The position numbers and the translations under genes were made by a program. Below, in pieces: positions 41,630-46,040 of a stretch of 46,040 nt of DNA. The DNA lies in assembly GCA_028066595.1 (NCBI GenBank), contig JALCBJ010000052.1, positions 1 to 46,040 on the forward strand, in the 5' to 3' direction. The stretch is from Thermoanaerobaculia bacterium (GTDB taxonomy: Bacteria; Acidobacteriota; Thermoanaerobaculia; Multivoradales; J023). How positions within the stretch are numbered: position 1 is the stretch's first letter; each line of letters opens with the position of its first letter. The notes below the pieces were generated by a model. It was not told where the DNA came from, ran no database searches, and saw nothing but the letters and a program-made list of their open reading frames with translations.

Positions 41630-42244
41630 ATGAGGGCTCTGGTCGTTGGTATAGGGCTCTGCCTCCTGCTCTCGGTCTGTCCGGTCCTCGCCCTCGACGA
41701 AGGCGAACCGGCCCGGCCGCAGCTTTCGGAAGACACCATCCTCCAGGCGCTGGAAGACCAGAAGTCCGAGGGAGGCTCGGCGTCCGGGCCGATTCCGCCG
41801 GCCACTCCGGTGCCACTGACCATCGAGAGCCTCGACGAAGCGAGTCGGGAAGCGCTGTTCGAGCGCTACCGGCGCTACCAGCAGCACCACATCTCGATGT
41901 TGGAGCACCGGGAAAGACTCTTTCGCTGGCAGCTAACGGCCAACCAGATCAGCTTCTGGATGGTCCTGGTTCTGGTCTTCTCGGGTCTGGTCTTCGCCGG
42001 CATTCAGTTCCGGACCTCGATGCTTGCCGCCAAGGAAACCGGCGGCTCCTCCGACGTCATGCAAGAGCTGACGCTGGGAGCACAGGGCATCACCATCCGA
42101 TCGTCGGTCATCGGCCTCGTCATCTTGGGTTTGTCGCTGGGCTTCTTCTATCTCTACTTGGTCTACGTCTTCCCGCTGGACGAGCTGGAAGGCGGTGGAG
42201 CAGGGAAGGCTGCCGCGACTGAGTCGGCGGATCGGGCGGAGTAG
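41630..42244 (+). CDS. Two-helix membrane protein with cleavable signal, unknown function
   Basis: 204 residues from ATG 41630; GGAGGGG lies about ten bases upstream within the end of the previous gene. A signal peptide (LVVGIGLCLLLSVCPVLA) is followed by an acidic/Pro-rich segment, then SREALFERYRRYQQHHISML and a charged helix, and two membrane helices (FWMVLVLVFSGLVFAGIQF and SVIGLVILGLSLGFFYLYLV). Between them lies a small soluble loop with LTLGAQGITIRSS. The end is Ala/Gly/Glu-rich. No family is recognised. It appears to form a pair with the secreted protein encoded just before it; a shared envelope complex is a reasonable guess. Confidence 0.7.
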   Translation: MRALVVGIGLCLLLSVCPVLALDEGEPARPQLSEDTILQALEDQKSEGGSASGPIPPATPVPLTIESLDEASREALFERYRRYQQHHISMLEHRERLFRWQLTANQISFWMVLVLVFSGLVFAGIQFRTSMLAAKETGGSSDVMQELTLGAQGITIRSSVIGLVILGLSLGFFYLYLVYVFPLDELEGGGAGKAAATESADRAE

Positions 42245-42732
42245 GACACACCTCGCGGCGGGAGGGACTCTCAGCGCTGACGCATTCAGGTCGTTTCGTA
42301 GGCCACTGTGATCGGCGCTCGCGCGAGCCATTCCCGCACGTCCTCTCCAAGTGGACATGGAATCGGAAGTGACCTTCGTGGCTCCCGACAATGCATGGGA
42401 GCGGGGACGCGGTCGATGATGTCGGGAGCTTGAGGGCGGACTTCCAGCCAGTTCGAGAAACGACACGTTACGTAGCGGATGTAGCGCAAGAGAGGGCGGA
42501 TGATCCACCTCCGCCTTTGCCGTCGATCGCTGCGAAAGCCCCCATGCATCAAGACCCCCCAGAGGGAACTTCCTGCTCGTGCAGATGGCCGACCGGCCGG
42601 TTGCTGGGTTTTGTGTCGATCGCCTGCGGAGGCGAGAAGGCCTGTCGCCTCCTTGTCGTCTCGAAGACGCGTTGGTCCAACTCCCAAGATTGTTCGGGAA
42701 CCGATCTACACACAGCCATTCGGAGATCGAAA
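42245..42732. other. Intergenic stretch of 488 bases, no gene supported
   Basis: Open frames cover parts of both strands: one on the plus strand from 42391 merges in frame with the next gene, and one on the minus strand runs from 42687 to 42286. Neither has a recognisable product, a good ribosome site or family-like composition, and both read as runs of Arg/Pro/Ser. The final 40 bases contain the Shine-Dalgarno of the next gene. It is the longest gap in the window and may hold a small RNA or a decayed gene, which I cannot show. Confidence 0.35.
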
Positions 42733-43353
42733 ATGGAACGAAGCACTTGGAAAGCAAAGCTAGGCAGCCTGATGCTGGGTCTGTTGTTGATGGCAGGATC
42801 CGGGCTTTCGAGCCCGTCCGAAGCGACGACTTTGAAACGCATGAGTGTCGAGAAACTCGCGGCCACGAATACGAGCGTAACGATCGGGACCGTAGTCGAG
42901 TCCCGCTCCTACTGGAACGAGGGCGGAACCTTCATCCTCACCGATGTGGTGATCGAGCCAGATGCGGTGCTCAAGGGCCAAGCGGTGCGGGGTAGCCGTA
43001 TGGTGTTGACACTGATGGGTGGACAGGTGGACGACCTAGCCACAGTCATCGTCGGCGGAGCGAGCTTTGAGCTCGGCAAGTCCTACGTCATTTTTTCCTC
43101 GGTCTCCGATCTACCCGGTGCGCCTTCGGTTTCTACCGTGCGCGATCACAGCCAGGGCGTGTTCGAGTTGATCCAGTCTGCCGATGGCCACCTCAGGGCG
43201 GTCAGCCAAGCAAGCGATCAGCACCTCATCGCCGATGACAGAGGTCAGAAGTCGGCTCCCGGCGGGGAACGAGGTATGGACTTCGATGGGTTGCTGCGAT
43301 CGATCGAGCGCGGTGTTTCTACGGACAAGAACGGCCAGGGAGTGAGCCAATGA
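42733..43353 (+). CDS. Secreted partner protein of the adjacent matrixin protease
   Basis: 206 residues from ATG 42733, with GGAG seven bases upstream (42722-42725). A signal peptide (LGSLMLGLLLMAGSGLSSPS) precedes a domain of the form LKRMSVEKLAATNTSVTIGT, VVESRSYW, FILTDVVIEPDAVLKGQ, LMGGQVDDLATVIVGGASF, LGKSYVIFSS. This looks like a beta-barrel (OB-like) fold that I recall in Acidobacteriota next to secreted matrixins. The last 60 residues are polar and probably disordered. Its stop overlaps the protease start (ATGA at 43350-43353), so the two are made together. It may be an inhibitor, chaperone or targeting protein for the protease; the role is not known to me. Confidence 0.78.
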   Translation: MERSTWKAKLGSLMLGLLLMAGSGLSSPSEATTLKRMSVEKLAATNTSVTIGTVVESRSYWNEGGTFILTDVVIEPDAVLKGQAVRGSRMVLTLMGGQVDDLATVIVGGASFELGKSYVIFSSVSDLPGAPSVSTVRDHSQGVFELIQSADGHLRAVSQASDQHLIADDRGQKSAPGGERGMDFDGLLRSIERGVSTDKNGQGVSQ

Positions 43354-44267
43354 AACGCAGCCGGATCAGCGCTCTTGTCCTGGCTACCGTTCTCGGCCTT
43401 TGGTTGGCCGCTTTACCCCTGCAGGCCTACACAATGCTCCAGGTCTCCCAGTCCGGGCGAGTGACGTCTGGCGCGCGCGTTGCCTGCGAACATCCAGGGG
43501 GATTCGCGCATTGGAATCCTGCTCGGAACTCGAATATCCAATGGTGGATGAACCACTTCAATCAGGGGCTCGGAAAGATCGATGCTGTGCGAGGAGCGGC
43601 AGCTGCATGGACGAACGTTCCCAACGCCGATCACAGGCCTGTTTTTGCCGGCTACAGTCCGTTCGGGTGGGCTACCGATGGTCGCAATACGATCATCTTT
43701 GCCAACGGCAACGGATGCACCGGTAGCTGTCTTGCGCTGACCGCGCTCGTGACTCAGAACGACCAGGAGATCATCGAGTCGGACATCACATTCAACAACG
43801 CGGTCAACTGGCAAACGAACGGTACCGACATCGACACCCAAGCCGTATTGACCCACGAGTTCGGTCACTCCTTGGGTATTCACCACAGCAGCGTGCCCCG
43901 CGCAACCATGGAACCTTTCTACAGCGGTCCCGGTGGGCGTACGCTCGCGGTAGACGACCATAGCGCCTTGCAATGCTCGCAGAATCGCTATGGGTATCTT
44001 CGAGTCAGAGTTCACGGGCCGACCTCGATAGGACCGAACGAAACCGGAACCTGGATCTGCGCCGCCAGCGGCGGCGGGCCGCCGTACACGCACAGCTGGC
44101 TCAAGACCTCCGTCCACGGCATCACCCGTCTCGGATTCGGAATGAGAGCCGAAACGAGCGACAGCGTGAGCTTCAACATCGTGTGCGACGTGATCGACAG
44201 GGACGGTCGAATCGGTACCGGCCACCGATTCGTCACTGTCAGTGGCCACCCGGATCACCCGTTCTGA
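43350..44267 (+). CDS. Secreted matrixin-type zinc metalloprotease
   Basis: 305 residues. A signal peptide (SALVLATVLGLWLAALPLQA) is followed by an M10-like catalytic domain: WNPARNSNIQWWMN, DITFNNAVNW, and the zinc motif HEFGHSLGIHH, where His169, His173 and His179 bind zinc and Glu170 is the base. Met187 in ATMEPF is a candidate for the Met-turn. The short domain lacks a recognisable cysteine-switch propeptide. The last 90 residues form an Ig-like domain (VRVHGPTSIGPNETGTWICA, GGGPPYTHSWLKT) probably for binding a partner or the surface. It is translationally coupled to the gene before it. The target is likely an extracellular or envelope protein. Confidence 0.9.
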   Translation: MKRSRISALVLATVLGLWLAALPLQAYTMLQVSQSGRVTSGARVACEHPGGFAHWNPARNSNIQWWMNHFNQGLGKIDAVRGAAAAWTNVPNADHRPVFAGYSPFGWATDGRNTIIFANGNGCTGSCLALTALVTQNDQEIIESDITFNNAVNWQTNGTDIDTQAVLTHEFGHSLGIHHSSVPRATMEPFYSGPGGRTLAVDDHSALQCSQNRYGYLRVRVHGPTSIGPNETGTWICAASGGGPPYTHSWLKTSVHGITRLGFGMRAETSDSVSFNIVCDVIDRDGRIGTGHRFVTVSGHPDHPF

Positions 44268-44668
44268 GGCCTCGCCCACGTTACTGAAAGGTTCGATGGG
44301 CTCGGGCCCATCGTCGGATGGCCGGATGTCGCAGTCGAGACCGCCAAGCATCTCCAGTTAGACACCGAGGTCACTACAACGAGAGCCGGCCCGGGGCCAG
44401 GGAACCATCGCGGCCGGAACGCTCGATGCAATGGGCCAATCATCGTCTACCGTGGAGATCTCCTGAGGGCTTTTCCGAGCCGATGGCGTGCAGATGAGTA
44501 GGAGGCCATTTCCAGGCCTCCCCGTCCGGTTCCCGCTCGTTGCGTGGAACCCAAGTTCACGCCTCAAATCGGAGATTCCATTGGAGCGAAGCATCTGGAT
44601 ACGTATCTAACTACCCGTATCCCGACTTCGGCCCCCCAGCGAATCGCGGAAACCATGGAGATGTTTTC
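44268..44668. other. Intergenic stretch of 401 bases with one hairpin
   Basis: Between the matrixin gene and the next secreted-protein gene. It holds a perfect 8-base hairpin, CGATGGGC (44294-44301), loop TCGG, GCCCATCG (44306-44313), starting 27 bases past the protease stop, with no T run after it. An open frame on the plus strand from 44540 only extends the next gene upstream. A minus-strand frame (44594-44358) has no recognisable product. The promoter of the next gene should lie here. Confidence 0.4.
44294..44313 (+). terminator. Hairpin after the matrixin gene, weak terminator candidate
   Basis: Eight perfect base pairs around a TCGG tetraloop, 27 bases past the stop at 44267. It lacks a U run, so it is not a classical Rho-independent terminator; it might stabilise the 3' end of the transcript. 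Confidence 0.4.
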
Positions 44669-45451
44669 ATGCGAAGAGTCCTCGTCACTACTCTCTGTTT
44701 CCTTCTAGCCATGATGGTGCCACCTCCATCCAATGCGGGAGAGAACCAACCTTCACCCGACCCCGACCCACCCACGGCCACGACCAGTGGTGGCCTCACA
44801 GGCCTGGCGAAGAACCTCGCCAACACGGATTCAACGGGTCTCGTAGACGATCTCGGCTCAGGTAAGGCGCTGGTCAGTGGTGCCGGAGGTCGGGAGCTGA
44901 TCATCCGCGCTGCCTACGCCAACCTAGAGGACTACAGTCGGCTGGCCGAACCCAGCTTCTCGCTGGTAGTCGATGACTTTTATCATCTCGAGCCGGAGGA
45001 TTTCGCCACGACCTTTTGGAGCGACATCGTCAGCCCGTCCGAGGGCCTGCTGATCGATATGCATCGCGAGACGAAGCACAACACGGGTCTGGGGGTCTCG
45101 CGGTCCGAGTACCAACCCAGCTTCCGTTACGTTGGTGGCCAGCAATCCGGTAAATCGGCCAGGTTGACGACGATGACGATCGCCGAGGTTCTAGGCGAAG
45201 TGGTGGCCGCAGACTCCGAGAGCAACTTGGCCGAGGTTGCCGCCATGACATCGTTTCAGGTGCGCGCCACGATCGGAGAGAACTCGAGGGTGTACCGAGC
45301 TTCCTTCGCCTGGGTGCCCGCAATGGCCAAGATGACAGAACAGACGGCGCTCGTGGTTCTCGACCAGGTGACCCAAGGAGTCGAAGAGGCCGCCGTCGAT
45401 CGGTATGCTCCACTCCGTGACCGTTCCTTCTTGCGGAGGAAACCGAACTAA
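44669..45451 (+). CDS. Secreted protein of unknown function
   Basis: 260 residues from ATG 44669, with GGAG eight bases upstream (44657-44660). A signal peptide (VLVTTLCFLLAMMVPPPSNA) is followed by a Pro/Asp/Thr-rich stretch and a mixed alpha/beta domain (ELIIRAAYANLEDYSRL, SLVVDDFYHLEPEDFATTFW, LLIDMHRETKHNTGLGVSRS, TMTIAEVLGEVVAA, VRATIGENSRVYRASFAWVP). No family is recognised. The stop TAA at 45449-45451 is followed by a frame that continues without further stops for 567 bases, encoding a Cys/Gly-rich tail (next entry), so the two may once have been, or may still be, one protein. Confidence 0.72.
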   Translation: MRRVLVTTLCFLLAMMVPPPSNAGENQPSPDPDPPTATTSGGLTGLAKNLANTDSTGLVDDLGSGKALVSGAGGRELIIRAAYANLEDYSRLAEPSFSLVVDDFYHLEPEDFATTFWSDIVSPSEGLLIDMHRETKHNTGLGVSRSEYQPSFRYVGGQQSGKSARLTTMTIAEVLGEVVAADSESNLAEVAAMTSFQVRATIGENSRVYRASFAWVPAMAKMTEQTALVVLDQVTQGVEEAAVDRYAPLRDRSFLRRKPN

Positions 45452-45472
45452 GGGATCGCAGTACAGAAGGGT

Positions 45473-46018
45473 GTGGTAGGGGAGTGCAGCCCATTCAGCA
45501 ACACGCAAACCGTAAGCTACGCCGACAGCGACAACGCTGACCATAACTGGGGTCACCACTCTTCGAGTGTCACCTTTGCGATTACTTGTAGCTGCGACTC
45601 GGACTGCAACAGCAGCTGCATTCCCTCGATTACCAGCAAGACTTGCGCAGACAGTGGAATGCCAACCACGTATTGTCACAAGATGCAAGGCAAGGGTGCG
45701 GTCAGGGCGAGAACCACCCACATGCAAGGGGCGAGCTGTAGTGCAGGCTACATCTGTGGACAGAAGTCATGTCTGTTCTGCACCTGTGGACTGACTGTCG
45801 GTGTGACAATCACTGGTGTGAACGTTTCCTTTTCTAGCGGGGGTGCCTCCTGGTCCTCAATGGAGGAGTACTCTCGTGCATGCCCACCATGCGAAGACGC
45901 AGCATCGCCGCCCGGCGATGATGGTGGCGGTGGGAATGGTGGTGGCGGAGGTGGCGGCGGCTGGGACGGCGATGACGGTGGAGGCGGGTGTTCAGCGACA
46001 ATTGCTTCTGTGCATTGA
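45473..46018 (+). CDS. Cys- and Gly-rich protein of unknown function, in frame with the preceding gene
   Basis: 181 residues from GTG 45473. The frame is the same as that of the preceding gene, with only its TAA and seven codons between. No ATG lies near and the Shine-Dalgarno (AAGGG touching the GTG) is poorly spaced. There is no signal peptide, yet the sequence has 18 Cys (ITCSCDSDCNSSC, GQKSCLFCTCG, ACPPCEDA) and ends with an Asp/Gly-rich stretch (DDGGGGNGGGGGGGG), features of an exported protein. It may be the C-terminal part of the preceding secreted protein, separated by a stop codon, or a separate gene with a missed start. No family is recognised with confidence. Confidence 0.5.
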   Translation: MVGECSPFSNTQTVSYADSDNADHNWGHHSSSVTFAITCSCDSDCNSSCIPSITSKTCADSGMPTTYCHKMQGKGAVRARTTHMQGASCSAGYICGQKSCLFCTCGLTVGVTITGVNVSFSSGGASWSSMEEYSRACPPCEDAASPPGDDGGGGNGGGGGGGGWDGDDGGGGCSATIASVH

Positions 46019-46040
46019 CGACAGTTAGATTTGTGCACAG

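Noticed and set aside
42286..42687. Minus-strand frame in the 488-base gap
   Set aside because: No start with a ribosome site and no recognisable motifs; composition matches chance frames elsewhere in the window.
1..46040. CRISPR arrays, tRNA or rRNA genes, insertion sequences, prophage
   Set aside because: I saw no regularly spaced repeats, no cloverleaf-like or rRNA-like sequence, and no transposase, integrase or phage structural motifs on either strand.

Overview
The window is a 46 kb, GC-rich (roughly 60-65 % by eye), densely coded stretch of a Gram-negative-type bacterial chromosome. Predicted outer-membrane and secreted proteins, an eukaryote-like Ser/Thr kinase with TPRs, two ECF sigma/anti-sigma pairs, Calx-beta and matrixin-type secreted proteins, and the C-terminal tail FVDGFESGSVSAWS fit an Acidobacteriota member, perhaps Thermoanaerobaculia-like. 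That placement is an inference; no rRNA or other phylogenetic marker is present. I see no tRNA, rRNA, CRISPR, insertion sequence, phage or plasmid genes.

Layout. 0-11 kb: end of a secreted beta-helix protein; a large Ser/Thr kinase-TPR receptor; a hydantoinase-B-like enzyme translationally coupled to an Nramp-like transporter that lacks the usual metal ligands; a hybrid sensor histidine kinase. 11-16 kb: a single 1401-residue protein that joins a complete topoisomerase III to a complete RecQ helicase, then an acetyltransferase. 16-22 kb: two divergent envelope operons around an inverted repeat. Leftward lie a cupredoxin/Calx-beta secreted protein and an outer-membrane barrel. Rightward lie an ECF sigma factor, its membrane anti-sigma factor and a subtilisin-like protease, followed by a YceI-like protein. 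22-32 kb: a surface-glycan locus with an AsnB-type amidotransferase, two methyltransferases, a polyprenyl-phosphate-type GT2 glycosyltransferase and three tandem paralogous polytopic membrane proteins with overlapping stop/start codons. 32-35 kb: error-prone polymerase DnaE2 under a probable leaderless promoter carrying a direct-repeat operator. 35-46 kb: an accessory zone of small secreted proteins, a second ECF sigma/anti-sigma pair, a cysteine-dioxygenase-like cupin, and a matrixin metalloprotease with its partner protein.

The strongest candidates for something new are the TopoIII-RecQ fusion (a one-chain counterpart of the Top3-Sgs1/BLM dissolution machine) and the sigma/anti-sigma/subtilase operon, in which the periplasmic part of the anti-sigma factor looks like a subtilase prodomain. 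That suggests a sensor whose anti-sigma factor binds or is cut by the protease encoded next to it. Smaller oddities are a +1 frameshift in a small secreted protein, a membrane-protein gene with no usual start codon in frame with the preceding dnaE2 stop, and a Cys/Gly-rich ORF that continues in frame after the stop of its upstream neighbour. All functional statements come from motif reading by eye; no database search was possible.
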